From: Pandoraea communis
GTDB taxonomy: Bacteria; Pseudomonadota; Gammaproteobacteria; Burkholderiales; Burkholderiaceae
Reading direction: 5' to 3'
Assembly (NCBI RefSeq): GCF_902459745.1
Contig: NZ_CABPSJ010000001.1
Coordinates: 744,001-808,000, forward strand
Length of the DNA stretch: 64,000 nucleotides
A model generated the notes under the pieces. It was not told where the DNA came from. It ran no database searches and saw only the letters and a program-made list of their open reading frames with translations. Below are positions 46,531 through 55,462 of the stretch, in pieces; position 1 is the stretch's first letter, and each line of letters starts with the position of its first letter. The position numbers were made by a program, and so were the translations under genes.

Positions 46531-46651
46531 AGATCCCTGTCCGAAACATGCCGTGGCCGGCGTCCCTGTCGACAATGATCGACGGACGGCGTCCTGAAAC
46601 GTTCTGTGCGGGAAAAGGGGTCGACGGAAAAATGGCGGGGGGCGCGCACGA

Positions 46652-46745
46652 CCTCTTTAGCCGCATTTTTAATGAATGCCAGTGCGCGGGAACCCCCGGC
46701 AGTGTCATTCGCGCGCCCGCAAGCGAGTCACCAAATCGGCGCGCC
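46652..46745 (-). promoter_or_regulatory. SAM-II riboswitch upstream of metX
   Basis: On the minus strand, P1 is GCGCGCC (46744-46738) with GGCGCGC (46717-46711), a perfect 7 bp. Its loop starts GATTT and ends CTTGCG, as in SAM-II. The conserved 3' strand AAAAATGCGGCTAAAGAGG ends at 46652. Between P1 and the 3' strand, GAATG and CATTC can form an extra hairpin of about 35 nt not found in the minimal class. It should repress metX when S-adenosylmethionine is high. Confidence 0.82.
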
Positions 46746-46812
46746 AATCATCGCAACAGGGCCGGCTGGATCTCCGGCGGCCCCGTCACGGGTTGCAAAA
46801 GTATAACGTAAT

Positions 46813-46829
46813 CTGCGCCGAGGGCGCAG
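46813..46829 (-). terminator. Hairpin just downstream of slmA
   Basis: CTGCGCC-GAG-GGCGCAG, perfect 7-bp stem with a 3-base loop, 12 bp after the slmA stop. No U-tract follows directly, so it is a possible rather than certain terminator. Confidence 0.45.
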
Positions 46830-46840
46830 ACCACCCGGTC

Positions 46841-47497
46841 TTAGCGCAGAAGGGCTGCGACCTGCGGCTCCGCGCCTTCGGCGGGCGAGCGCTTGAAACC
46901 GCTCTTCGCGAAACGGTGCCAGCGGCCAAGCACGTAGGACACGAGCAGGTTGGCGCGCGAATTGGCGTCGAAGGTTTCGGGCAGCGCTCCCTGCGCCGTC
47001 GCCAGACGCAGCACCTGGCGCAGCGACGCCTCGATGCGGTCGAGCAACTGGTTCATGCGCTCTTGCAGACGCTCATGCTCGCCGACCAGCGCTTCGCCGG
47101 TCAGCACACGCGTCATACCCGGGTTCTTTTCGGCGAAACCGAGCAGCATCAGCACGATAGCGCGCGCTTGCGTCACGCCGTCCTGATCCTGAGCAGAGAT
47201 CTGATTGATCAGGCCGAAGATGGTCTGTTCGATGAACTCGATGAGACCCTCGAACATCTGGGCCTTGCTCGCGAAGTGGCGGTAGAGCGCCGCTTCGGAG
47301 ACATCGAGGCGTGCGGCGAGCGCGGCCGTGGTGATCTTCTCGCCCTTGGGCGTCTCGAGCATGGCCGCGAGGGTCTGTAACACCTGTACGCGGCGCTCAC
47401 CCGGCTTGGGGCGGGTTGTCTTGACAGGCGCGGGCGCGGCCTCCAGCGCATCGGCAGCGCCGTACCCGGCACCGCTCGAAGAGTTTTCCTGCTGCAT
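46841..47497 (-). CDS. slmA: Nucleoid occlusion factor SlmA (TetR family)
   Basis: 218-residue TetR-family protein. The HTH at about 50-80 reads ITTAALAARLDVSEAALYRHFASKAQMFEGL, and VLMLLGFAEKNPGMTRVLTGEAL is characteristic of SlmA. It binds FtsZ and specific DNA sites to block division over the nucleoid. The N-terminal 30 residues are Ala/Gly/Pro-rich and variable. Confidence 0.92.
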   Translation of the reverse strand: MQQENSSSGAGYGAADALEAAPAPVKTTRPKPGERRVQVLQTLAAMLETPKGEKITTAALAARLDVSEAALYRHFASKAQMFEGLIEFIEQTIFGLINQISAQDQDGVTQARAIVLMLLGFAEKNPGMTRVLTGEALVGEHERLQERMNQLLDRIEASLRQVLRLATAQGALPETFDANSRANLLVSYVLGRWHRFAKSGFKRSPAEGAEPQVAALLR

Positions 47498-47507
47498 CGT
47501 CTGGTCG

Positions 47508-48299
47508 TTATCGGTAGGGATTTGATTGTCGGACGGCCTGGGCTAGGACCCCGGTCGCTAGGCGCGCCCGTAACTCGCGCAGAGATTGTACTTTGATATC
47601 CACGTAGTGTGGGCGCCCACTGCGCGGCATCACGTCGCCATGACTGTTTCTGACCGGTAGATGTCCCGTGATCCAGACCGTCCTGATGCCGAAATGCCGC
47701 AGGTGTTTCAGGTGCGAACGGGTGTCCTCGACCAGCCATGTGCGATGCGGTGCGAGCCCCTCGCGCACCAACAGCCGGCGCAGCATGATCGCGTCGGGCT
47801 TGGCCCGCCAGGCGCGCCGGTCTGCCATGTCTTCGATGCTCACGCAGCGCTCGAAATAGCGGCGAATGCCCAACGCTTCGACGATCGGCAGCGCGTAGTT
47901 TGCAGGCGCGTTGGTCAGGAGAATCTTGCGTCCCGGCAATCCGGCGAGCAGCCGGGCGACGCCCCGTTCCGCCCGCAGCACCTCGACCAGCGGCGGCAGC
48001 TCGTGGACACGGGCCAGAAACTCGTGCGGATCGATGGCGTGATGCTTGATGAGACCGAGCAGCACCGCCCCGTACCGCTCCGTATAGGAAAAACGCAGGT
48101 GATTGGCCTCATCTTGCGACAACCCCAGCTTCTCGGCGATATAGGCGGTCATCGCGCGGTTGATGCGCGGAAAGATCGCGTGCGACGCGCGATGCAGCGT
48201 GTTGTCCAGATCGAACAGCCAGACCGGACCACGCGTGCCGTATTCGGTGCGGGCGCGGGGCGCCCGGCGTCGCCGGCTCAGAACGTGAGAAGAAGGCAC
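47508..48299 (-). CDS. HAD-family pyrimidine 5'-nucleotidase-like protein
   Basis: About 263 residues from a GTG at 48299 (start uncertain; the frame stays open to a GTG at 48389, and no clear ribosome site is seen). HAD motif I is WLFDLDNTLHRA, motif II is LTNAPANY and motif III/IV is KPDAIMLRRLLV...WLVEDTRSHLKH. It resembles the SDT1/Phm8-type nucleotidases that remove phosphate from pyrimidine nucleotides. It ends 10 bp before slmA, probably one transcript with it. Confidence 0.82.
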   Translation of the reverse strand: MPSSHVLSRRRRAPRARTEYGTRGPVWLFDLDNTLHRASHAIFPRINRAMTAYIAEKLGLSQDEANHLRFSYTERYGAVLLGLIKHHAIDPHEFLARVHELPPLVEVLRAERGVARLLAGLPGRKILLTNAPANYALPIVEALGIRRYFERCVSIEDMADRRAWRAKPDAIMLRRLLVREGLAPHRTWLVEDTRSHLKHLRHFGIRTVWITGHLPVRNSHGDVMPRSGRPHYVDIKVQSLRELRARLATGVLAQAVRQSNPYR

Positions 48300-48389
48300 G
48301 GGGATAGCGAATTCATGCGAGGAGATACGTGAAGGTGGCCACACCGTCCGGGCCTTCGCCCGGCTTGCCGGAGAACGCGATGCAGCCAC

Positions 48390-48829
48390 GGCAAGGCACG
48401 ATGCTAGCGCGCACCGCCCGCTTTGACAAATCGACTCAACCGGCCGGTTGGGTCATGTGCGAGACTTTGCGACGCGGATTCGGTGGTGAAACACACGAAA
48501 CGCCGGGAAGGAAATCGCAGGGAATATGGTGTGCGGGGGAAAAAATGCGGCCCGGGAAACCCGTCGCACTTGCGGCGAGGGTCATTGCCCGGGCCGGGCA
48601 GGAAAATCGTGCGCAATGACGCAGCTCGGGGAATGTACGGCTGCGCACGGTCATGCCGCACGACGTCTGCCGGATCACTCTCTCGTGGCGCGCGGCACCG
48701 CTACCACGTCGCATGCCGCGCAACAGGGAGTGACGCCGCATCGCATCACCCGCGACCCGCCCCCCCGGACGTTTCGCGCGTGTCAGACGCACGCGATGCG
48801 ACGCTTTCTGGCGTCGTCAGGACACCCGC
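48390..48829. other. 440-bp intergenic region downstream of the porin gene
   Basis: Between the HAD gene's upstream end and the porin's 3' end. Short open frames exist on both strands but lack family resemblance or ribosome sites. A short hairpin CGCGTG/CACGCG (48777-48795) lies just after the porin stop, without a U-tract. Nothing else recognisable was seen. Confidence 0.6.
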
Positions 48830-49909
48830 TCAGAACGTGTGCTGAATGCCCAGCATCGTGCCGAACTGATTGCCGCCCGTGACGACCGAGCCGCCTGCGG
48901 CAATGGCCACGGCGCCGTTCTGGCTGTTCGCCACCCAGCCAGCCATGCCATACAGCGACGTGCGCTTGGACAGCGAGTACGTCGCGCGGCCGATGAGCAG
49001 CGTGGCGTTGGCGCGGCTCTTCAACTGATAACGAATGGCCTGCGCGTCGAACGCCCAGGTGATGGTCGGCAGATAGGTGACACCGAGGAAGTAGATGTCC
49101 GAGCGCAGCGATGCGGCGTCGGCGCTCACGTTGCGGTGAATCCAGCCACCGCCCACGCGCCCCGACGACCACTTGTAGTACGCGTTGACGACCGAGTGCG
49201 AGTCGGTGTACTGCGAACGGGTAAGCGGTGCCGCAGCGCCCGTGTTGCCGCGCATCTGGTCGTACGACGCCGAGATACCGAAGTTCTCGTAGTCGTAGCC
49301 GATCAGGCCGGTGAATTGTTTACATGCCTGGTAATTGCCCGCCACGTTGCCCGCACAGTTGGTGGCCGACGGGCCACCGGCGGCGGAGCCATCGCGTCCG
49401 AAGCTGTACGTCGCGCCGAGCGTCACGCCGGAGAACTTGCCCATATAGCCGACGGCGCTGTCGCTACGTGCGTTGGCGATGTACGGATCGATACTGGCCA
49501 GCGAGAAGAGCGACGGTCCGATCACGTCGGCGTTGCCCGTCACGTAGAACGTCATGTTGTTCTGACGGCCGATGAGGAACGTACCCCACGGCCCCGACAG
49601 CCCCACATTCGCCTGACGGCCGAACAGACGTCCGCCGTAGTTCAGGTTACCGGTGCCCGGCTGGAAGCCGTTTTCCAATGTGAAGACGGCCTTCAGACCT
49701 CCGCCCAGATCTTCGACACCCTTGAAGCCGAAGCGCGACGGCACCTTGCCCGTGAGATTCGGTTCACCAACAAAGCTGCCGCCCCCGGCTGCGTTGTTGT
49801 AGAAGGCGATGCCGGTATCGACGATCCCGTACAGCGTCACGTTGCTTTGCGCGTGAGCCAGTCCTGCACTCAACAGCAGGCCAGCGGCCAATGCATGTTT
49901 CACTTTCAC
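48830..49909 (-). CDS. Gram-negative porin (OmpC/Omp38-like family)
   Basis: 359-residue outer-membrane porin with a GTG start at 49909 and an AAGGGG ribosome site. Signal peptide KHALAAGLLLSAGLAHA-QS. The mature start SNVTLYGIVDTGIAFYNN, then SRFGFKGVEDLGGGLKAVFTLENGF and the terminal GIQHTF (C-terminal Phe needed for outer-membrane assembly) are the classic betaproteobacterial trimeric porin. It carries alternating beta-strand segments throughout. Monocistronic; its promoter region is about 49910-50120. Confidence 0.94.
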   Translation of the reverse strand: MKVKHALAAGLLLSAGLAHAQSNVTLYGIVDTGIAFYNNAAGGGSFVGEPNLTGKVPSRFGFKGVEDLGGGLKAVFTLENGFQPGTGNLNYGGRLFGRQANVGLSGPWGTFLIGRQNNMTFYVTGNADVIGPSLFSLASIDPYIANARSDSAVGYMGKFSGVTLGATYSFGRDGSAAGGPSATNCAGNVAGNYQACKQFTGLIGYDYENFGISASYDQMRGNTGAAAPLTRSQYTDSHSVVNAYYKWSSGRVGGGWIHRNVSADAASLRSDIYFLGVTYLPTITWAFDAQAIRYQLKSRANATLLIGRATYSLSKRTSLYGMAGWVANSQNGAVAIAAGGSVVTGGNQFGTMLGIQHTF

Positions 49910-50124
49910 TTCTGTCCCCTTGTTTTTGAAATACACAGCTACGAGGGTCTGCTCACCCTCACGACGCCAACCTCCGGACCGGTGGCAATGTCGCCGGCCC
50001 AACCTTCTTCACTGCTTTCACTGCCCTTACTGCCATGCCGGGTGATCGCTGCCGCCTCCTGAACTGCGCTTTCGGCATCGATCCCCGGTCATTTTTTTGC
50101 GCGACGTGCGGTGCTGTTTTTTCC

Positions 50125-50607
50125 TCACGCCTCGCGGATGAAAGTGAAACGCGCTTCTCGGCGGGCGATGCGCCAGCCCTGCGCGGTGCGAACAAACGTG
50201 TCTTCGAATTCCCCCATGACCTGACGGCCTTGCGCCGGGCGGCCGAACGGCCCCGGCGTGTCTTGCGCCGACCCGCTCCAGAGCAGCACGGTGCTGCTGC
50301 CGATGGCGCTCGTGGGCGACGTCACGTCGATCAGCACGTTGCCGACGAGATGCCGCGTGAGCCGGTCCGCCGGCCGGTCGGCATAAGCGGCGGCAATGGC
50401 GGCCGGCCCGGCGAGCGTGTCGCCGTTGGGCCGCACCAGTACGCCGTTCTCGGCAAACAGGGCGGCGAGTCCCTGCGGGTCGCGCCGGTCGTTGCAGGCG
50501 ACGAAGCGCATCACGAGGTCATGGCACGCCTGTTTGGCGAGCAGGGCTTCGAGCGTTTCCGGTTCGACGCCGGCGGTCATGTCGTGGTGGACGATGTCGT
50601 GTGTCAT
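50125..50607 (-). CDS. SnoaL/NTF2-like protein
   Basis: 160-residue SnoaL_4-type protein (cystatin-like alpha+beta barrel), with ALLAKQACHDLVMRFVACNDRRDPQGLAALFAENGVLVRPNG typical of the NTF2-like fold. Its start overlaps the hydrolase stop (ATGA). Last gene of the galB-galC-galD unit. Function unknown; it may modify a pathway intermediate. Confidence 0.78.
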   Translation of the reverse strand: MTHDIVHHDMTAGVEPETLEALLAKQACHDLVMRFVACNDRRDPQGLAALFAENGVLVRPNGDTLAGPAAIAAAYADRPADRLTRHLVGNVLIDVTSPTSAIGSSTVLLWSGSAQDTPGPFGRPAQGRQVMGEFEDTFVRTAQGWRIARREARFTFIREA

Positions 50608-51359
50608 ACCGGCCGAGCCTGTGAGGAGGGTGTGGGAGATGACGGGCGCGCGAGCCACGCCTGCATGGCATCGGCCACGTCTTGCGCACGCTCCATCGGG
50701 CTCATATGACCGCTGCCTTCGATAACGCTCAATACGGCATTGGGCATCAGTCCGGCCATGACCTCGTGGCGCGCGAGCGGGCTCCAGGTGTCCTGACGTC
50801 CGCAAAGCACGAGCGTCGGACAATGCACCTCGCTCAACAGCGACGTCGCATCCGGGCGGCCAAGCAACGCGTGGATCTGTGCGGCAAATTGATCGGGACG
50901 GCTGCGCTCGATCATGTCGAGAATTGCGTCGAAGAGCGGCGTGCCGATTTGGTCGGGATGCACCATGCCGGTTGCCCACACCTGGCCCATCGCACGCATA
51001 CCGGCCTCACGCGCACGCGCGAGCAACACCGCCCGCCCGCTGCGCTCTTTCTCCGCAGCTTCGCCTTCGGGCAATGCCTGATAACCGGTGTCGAGCAACG
51101 CGAGATGCGTCACGCGCTGCGGTGCGCGACGCACGACTTCGAGCGCCACACGTCCGCCCATCGAGTGCCCCGCGAGCGCGAAGTGCGGCTCGGGCGTACT
51201 CGCCAGCACGTGATCGGCCATCGCCCCGATGCTGTCGAGTGCGCCCCACGCGGGCACACGGCAATCGTATTGCGGCAAAAGCGCCGCGGTCGCCGCCCAT
51301 GCCACCTGGTCGCAAAGCAAGCCGGGAAGCATGAGCAGCGGGAGACGTCCGGTACTCAT
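50604..51359 (-). CDS. Alpha/beta hydrolase
   Basis: 251-residue alpha/beta-hydrolase. The nucleophile elbow GHSMGG (Ser) is at about 64-69; the acid region is LCGRQDTWSP and the catalytic His is in GSGHMSPMERAQDVA. It overlaps the galD stop by 4 bp and is coupled to the SnoaL-like gene downstream. Substrate unknown; context suggests an ester or enol-lactone step in aromatic catabolism. Confidence 0.85.
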   Translation of the reverse strand: MSTGRLPLLMLPGLLCDQVAWAATAALLPQYDCRVPAWGALDSIGAMADHVLASTPEPHFALAGHSMGGRVALEVVRRAPQRVTHLALLDTGYQALPEGEAAEKERSGRAVLLARAREAGMRAMGQVWATGMVHPDQIGTPLFDAILDMIERSRPDQFAAQIHALLGRPDATSLLSEVHCPTLVLCGRQDTWSPLARHEVMAGLMPNAVLSVIEGSGHMSPMERAQDVADAMQAWLARPSSPTPSSQARPV

Positions 51360-52474
51360 GGCTTCCCTCCCTGCGCCCAGACACGAGCGGGTATGCAGAC
51401 CTCGCCGTCGAACAGCCAGCGTGCCGTGCGCAGCAGACCGGCGCTCGTGACGTCCGGCGTGCCGTCGGCATCGGTGCCAAGCGCCAGACGTACGGTGAAC
51501 TCGCCCGTCGGATGCTCGATGGCGAGCAGCGGCGCATCACCCTCGGGCACCTCCGCCATCTCATGACAGACGGTGCCCGGCAGTGCTGCGGCCGTCGCCA
51601 CACTCACCGCCGCGAGCACGCCGATGGACGAGTGGCAACGGTGGGGAATGAAACAACGCGTCGCGAGAGCCCCCCCGGCTTGCGGCGGTGCCACGAGACA
51701 CATCTTGGGCACTGTGCGCGAGCGCACGTCACCGAGATTCATGCGGGGACCGACGGCCAGACGAATCGCCTCGATCCGGTCGCGTATCGCCTGAAACACT
51801 GCGTCCGTCTCGAGCTGCTCGCAGGACTCCGCGCCGGTACACCCCAAGTCCGCCGCGCGCATGAGCACAAGCGGCATGCCGTTATCGATGCACGTCACCG
51901 TGACACCTTCCACGACATCCTGACGCTGTCCGGTCGGGAACAGTGCGCCGCAGGACGCGCCGGCGGTGTCGCGAAACATCAGCGGTATCGGGGCGGCCGT
52001 GCCCGGCACGCCATCGATGGCAACGTCGCCGTCGTACTTCACGACGCCAGCCGGGGTCTGCACGGTGGCCACCGCCACCTGTCCCGTGTTGACCATGTGA
52101 ATGCCGACCTCGGTCACGTCGCCCGCTGCGGTAACGAGCCCGCGCTCGATCGCAAACGGCCCCACGCCGGCGAGAAGGTTGCCGCAGTTCTGTCCGTAGT
52201 CGACACGCGCTTCATCGACCACGACCTGTGCAAAGAGATAGTCGACATCGGCATCGGCGCGCGTCGCGCGCGACACGATGGCGACCTTGCTCGTGAGCGG
52301 ATTCGCACCGCCCATCCCGTCGATCTGACGCGCATCTGGCGACCCCATTGCGGCGAGCAGCACAGCGTCGCGCGTGGCGGCGTCCGCAGGCAGATCGTCA
52401 GCAAGAAAGTACAGCCCCTTCGAAGTGCCTCCGCGCATCACGGCAGCGCGGATACGCGTTTGGGAATGCATCAT
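51356..52474 (-). CDS. galD: 4-oxalomesaconate tautomerase (PrpF family, GalD/LigU)
   Basis: 372-residue PrpF-family isomerase. The start MMHSQTRIRAAVMRGGTSKG and FLADDLPADAATRD match GalD/LigU, which interconverts the keto and enol forms of 4-oxalomesaconate. The FDxxGxP-like QIDGMGGANPLTSKVAIV is family-specific. The assignment is supported by galC and galB immediately upstream. Two ATG codons (52474, 52471) are possible starts. Downstream overlap with the hydrolase. Confidence 0.88.
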   Translation of the reverse strand: MMHSQTRIRAAVMRGGTSKGLYFLADDLPADAATRDAVLLAAMGSPDARQIDGMGGANPLTSKVAIVSRATRADADVDYLFAQVVVDEARVDYGQNCGNLLAGVGPFAIERGLVTAAGDVTEVGIHMVNTGQVAVATVQTPAGVVKYDGDVAIDGVPGTAAPIPLMFRDTAGASCGALFPTGQRQDVVEGVTVTCIDNGMPLVLMRAADLGCTGAESCEQLETDAVFQAIRDRIEAIRLAVGPRMNLGDVRSRTVPKMCLVAPPQAGGALATRCFIPHRCHSSIGVLAAVSVATAAALPGTVCHEMAEVPEGDAPLLAIEHPTGEFTVRLALGTDADGTPDVTSAGLLRTARWLFDGEVCIPARVWAQGGKP

Positions 52475-52493
52475 GTCGGTCAAGTCGCTGCCC

Positions 52494-53198
52494 TCACTCG
52501 CCCTGCAACTCGTCGAGCGAGTCGACATAACGTAAGCCCTTCGCGGCAAGACGCTCGCGCATCTTGTAATAGTCCAGCCCCAACATGCCGCCTGCGAGCA
52601 CACCGCGCTTGTACGCCTCGTCGGCACCGCGTGCGGCGGCGGCCCTGGCTACGGCTTGCGCGGTAGCGAACGGCACCACGACCACACCGTCGTCGTCGGC
52701 CACGATCACGTCGCCGGGGTTCACGATCTGATTGGCGCACACGACCGGCACGTTCACCGAGCCGAGCGTCTCCTTCACCGTGCCCTGCGACGAGATGGCT
52801 TTCGACCACACCGGGAACTGCATCTCGGTGAGCGTGCCGATGTCGCGGCACCCGGCGTCGATGACAAGACCGGCCACGCCGCGCGCTTTCATCGACGTGG
52901 CGAGCAGATCGCCGAAATAGCCGTCGTCGCAAGGCGACGTCACACCGACCACCACGATATCGCCCGGATGCGCCTGTTCTACCGCCACGTGCAGCATCCA
53001 GTTGTCCGACGGGGGCGCAAGCACGGTCACGGCACTGCCCGCGACAACGGCACCGGCATAGATCGGACGCAGGTAAGTCGCCATCAGGCCGAGGCGGCTT
53101 TGCGCTTCGTGTACCGTGGCGCTGCCTGCACTGCGCAGAATGTCGAGCGTAGCGGCATCGACACGGGGAATTTGACGAACGACGACGCCGCGAATCAT
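52494..53198 (-). CDS. galC: 4-carboxy-4-hydroxy-2-oxoadipate aldolase (GalC/LigK)
   Basis: 234-residue RraA-like class II aldolase that cleaves 4-carboxy-4-hydroxy-2-oxoadipate to pyruvate and oxaloacetate. Metal- and substrate-binding segments [35 protein letters not shown] and [16 protein letters not shown] are intact. Its ATG overlaps the galB stop (ATGA). Confidence 0.92.
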   Translation of the reverse strand: MIRGVVVRQIPRVDAATLDILRSAGSATVHEAQSRLGLMATYLRPIYAGAVVAGSAVTVLAPPSDNWMLHVAVEQAHPGDIVVVGVTSPCDDGYFGDLLATSMKARGVAGLVIDAGCRDIGTLTEMQFPVWSKAISSQGTVKETLGSVNVPVVCANQIVNPGDVIVADDDGVVVVPFATAQAVARAAAARGADEAYKRGVLAGGMLGLDYYKMRERLAAKGLRYVDSLDELQGE

Positions 53199-53950
53199 GA
53201 CAGTTGCTCCGTGACCACCGGCGTGAGGCGCATCAGCCCTTCGGCGTATTTGATGTCTCGCGCGGCCGTGATGCCGATGTTGCGTTTGGCCTGCACACCG
53301 CGTTGCAACGCCACGCGCGTGTAGTAATCCCACAGGTGTTCCTGACCGGCCATGCACTCGATGGCGGCACGCTTCTTGTCCCACACCGGCGTGATATCCA
53401 CGAAGGTGTTCGGAATCCACTCGCACTGCTCGGTCTGATGCGGCTCGAACGCGAGTACCGCCGGGGCGCCGATGATCGTCTCGCCCGGCTTGTGACCTTC
53501 TGCCTGCGCGATCACGCGGGCCTCCTGCGTGACGTGCATCGCCAACGGGTGATCGAAGTTGTACGGGTCTTTCTCCGAATGGCTCAGCACAAACGACGGC
53601 TGCACATCGCGATAGATGTCGACGAGTCGAAACAGCGTCTCGTCGGACACCCGCATCGGGTAGTCGCCGATGTCGAGGAATTCGATTTCTGCGCCGAGAA
53701 TGTCGGCGGCCCGCTGTGCCTCTTCGCGGCGCGCGGCCTTGACCTTCGCTTCGGTCATCTCTGCGCCCTTGCGCCAGAGCTTGGCCGACTCGCCGCGCTC
53801 GCCGAACGACAGGCAGACGATCTTCATGCGATAGCCCTGCGCAATGTGCGTGGCAATCGTGCCGGCAGCGCGCCAGACGAAGTCCGCCGAATGGGCGCTG
53901 ACGACGAGGCCCGCCAATGCGCGGGGGGAAGTGTTCTGTGATGTGCTCAT
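53195..53950 (-). CDS. galB: 4-oxalomesaconate hydratase (PIG-L family, GalB)
   Basis: 251-residue PIG-L/LmbE-fold protein. The zinc-site motif reads AHSAD (H20 to D23), with Ser-Ala in place of the usual Pro-Asp of deacetylases, and the third ligand is likely in HPLAMHVT. In Pseudomonas putida the gallate-pathway hydratase GalB belongs to this family. Linkage to galC and galD supports it as a hydratase rather than a sugar deacetylase. Confidence 0.88.
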   Translation of the reverse strand: MSTSQNTSPRALAGLVVSAHSADFVWRAAGTIATHIAQGYRMKIVCLSFGERGESAKLWRKGAEMTEAKVKAARREEAQRAADILGAEIEFLDIGDYPMRVSDETLFRLVDIYRDVQPSFVLSHSEKDPYNFDHPLAMHVTQEARVIAQAEGHKPGETIIGAPAVLAFEPHQTEQCEWIPNTFVDITPVWDKKRAAIECMAGQEHLWDYYTRVALQRGVQAKRNIGITAARDIKYAEGLMRLTPVVTEQLS

Positions 53951-53985
53951 GTGTTTGACGTCAATTCGTGTTGTGCGCCGCGTGT

Positions 53986-54717
53986 TCAGGCGCTTTCCAG
54001 TCCGACCAGCGTGGCGAGCAATTCCGGCGACGCCGCAAGTTCGCTGCTGCGCCCCGCCCAGACCTCACGGCCCCGGTCGAGCACCAGCGCCCGGTCGGTC
54101 AACTCCAGCCCCAGTTCCGCGTGCTGCTCCACCAGCACCACGCCCATGCCGCCGTTGGCGCGCAACGTCCAGAAGGCGTCGACCAGTTGATCGACGATCA
54201 CCGGCGCGAGCCCTTCGAACGGCTCGTCGAACAGAATCACGCGAGGATTGCCGATGAGCGCACGGCCGATGGCGAGCATCTGCTGCTCGCCGCCCGAGAG
54301 CTGGTTGCCGAGGTTGCGGCGACGTTCGTGCAATCGCGGGAACAAGTCGTACACGCGATCGAGCGTCCAGTCGTTGCTGCCGCGCTCGCCTGCGTCACCC
54401 ATCGCAGAGACCTGAAGGTTCTCTTCGACGGAGAGCGACTTGAAGATCTCGCGCTCCTGCGGCACCAGCGCCAGCCCCGCGCGGGCTCGCTTATAGGCGG
54501 GCCACGACGAGATGTCGTCGCCGCGATAACGCACCGCGCCGCCGTGGCGCGTGGTCAGTCCCAGCAGGCTGAGCAGCAAGGTGCTCTTGCCCACGCCGTT
54601 ACGGCCAAGAATGGCGACGGCCTCTCCCGCGCCCACGCGAAGACTCAGGTCCTCGAGCACGATGGTCTCGCCATACCCGGCGCTGAGTCCGCAGGCTTCG
54701 AGCAGAATGTCAGTCAT
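53986..54717 (-). CDS. LivF-type ABC transporter ATPase
   Basis: 243-residue ATPase: Walker A GRNGVGKST, signature LSGGEQQMLAIGRALIGNP, Walker B VILFDEPFEGLAPVI. It overlaps the LivG-like gene by 8 bp. Part of a branched-chain-amino-acid-type importer that, from its position, probably carries an aromatic acid. Confidence 0.92.
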   Translation of the reverse strand: MTDILLEACGLSAGYGETIVLEDLSLRVGAGEAVAILGRNGVGKSTLLLSLLGLTTRHGGAVRYRGDDISSWPAYKRARAGLALVPQEREIFKSLSVEENLQVSAMGDAGERGSNDWTLDRVYDLFPRLHERRRNLGNQLSGGEQQMLAIGRALIGNPRVILFDEPFEGLAPVIVDQLVDAFWTLRANGGMGVVLVEQHAELGLELTDRALVLDRGREVWAGRSSELAASPELLATLVGLESA

Positions 54718-55462
54718 GATGGCGACGCCCCAGATAAATGTCGCGCACGCGCGGATCGCTGCGCACTTCGTCCTTCTCGCCTTCCATCAGCACCGCACCT
54801 TCGACCAGCACCGTGATGCGGCGCGCGAAGCGGAAGACCAGATCCATGTCGTGTTCGATGACCATCACCGCGACGTCTTCTGGCAGGCGTTCGAGCAGTT
54901 CGAACAGCTTGCGTCCCTGCCCTGACGGCACGCCTGCGACGGGTTCGTCGAGCAGCACCACCTTGGGATCGAGCGCGAGGCCCAGCGCGATTTCCACCTG
55001 ACGACGCTGGCCGTACGCCAGTTCGTCGATGCGTCTGCCCGCGAGATCGAGCATGCCCAGTTCGCGCAGACGCTCCGCGGCCTCTTCCACCACCGCCGGA
55101 CGGCTCGCGAGCGGCTTGCCGATGCAGCCGTCGAGGCCGCGCCGCGACGTGAGCGCCAGCGCCACGTTCTCGGCCACCGTGAGCGTGTCGAACAGCGTGT
55201 TCAACTGAAACGTGCGAGCCAGCCCCAGCTTCACGCGTTTGTGCGAGGGCATCGACGTCACGTCCGTGCCACCCACGCGCACCACGCCGGCATTCGGCTT
55301 GAGCACGCCCGTCAGCAGATTCATCAGCGTGCTCTTGCCTGCGCCGTTCGGGCCGATCAACGCGTGTCGCGCACCGACCGGCAACGACAGGCTGACGTTG
55401 CGGGTCACGTCCAACTGCCCGAAGCGTTTGGACAGTCCTTGAATTTCCAGTGCGGCGCTCAC
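54710..55462 (-). CDS. LivG-type ABC transporter ATPase
   Basis: 250-residue ATPase with a GTG start at 55462 (ribosome site GGAGG at 55470-55474; GTGA overlap with the LivM-like stop). Walker A is GPNGAGKST, the signature region is LAYGQRRQVEIALGLALDP, and Walker B is VVLLDEPVAGVP. The signature LAYGQ is usual for LivG. Confidence 0.92.
   Translation of the reverse strand: MSAALEIQGLSKRFGQLDVTRNVSLSLPVGARHALIGPNGAGKSTLMNLLTGVLKPNAGVVRVGGTDVTSMPSHKRVKLGLARTFQLNTLFDTLTVAENVALALTSRRGLDGCIGKPLASRPAVVEEAAERLRELGMLDLAGRRIDELAYGQRRQVEIALGLALDPKVVLLDEPVAGVPSGQGRKLFELLERLPEDVAVMVIEHDMDLVFRFARRITVLVEGAVLMEGEKDEVRSDPRVRDIYLGRRHHD

Larger units (their letters stand above)
46531..46840 (-). other. 310-bp metX leader and slmA 3' region
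   Basis: No gene. It holds the slmA 3' hairpin (46813-46829), a TATACT -10 candidate on the minus strand (about 46798-46804), the SAM-II riboswitch (46652-46745) and a roughly 120-bp segment down to the metX start in which no further structure was identified. Confidence 0.6.

Noticed and set aside
48423-48882. Overlapping plus-strand frames between the HAD gene and the porin
   Set aside because: Low-complexity Arg/Pro/Ala-rich frames with no ribosome site, partly antisense to the porin.
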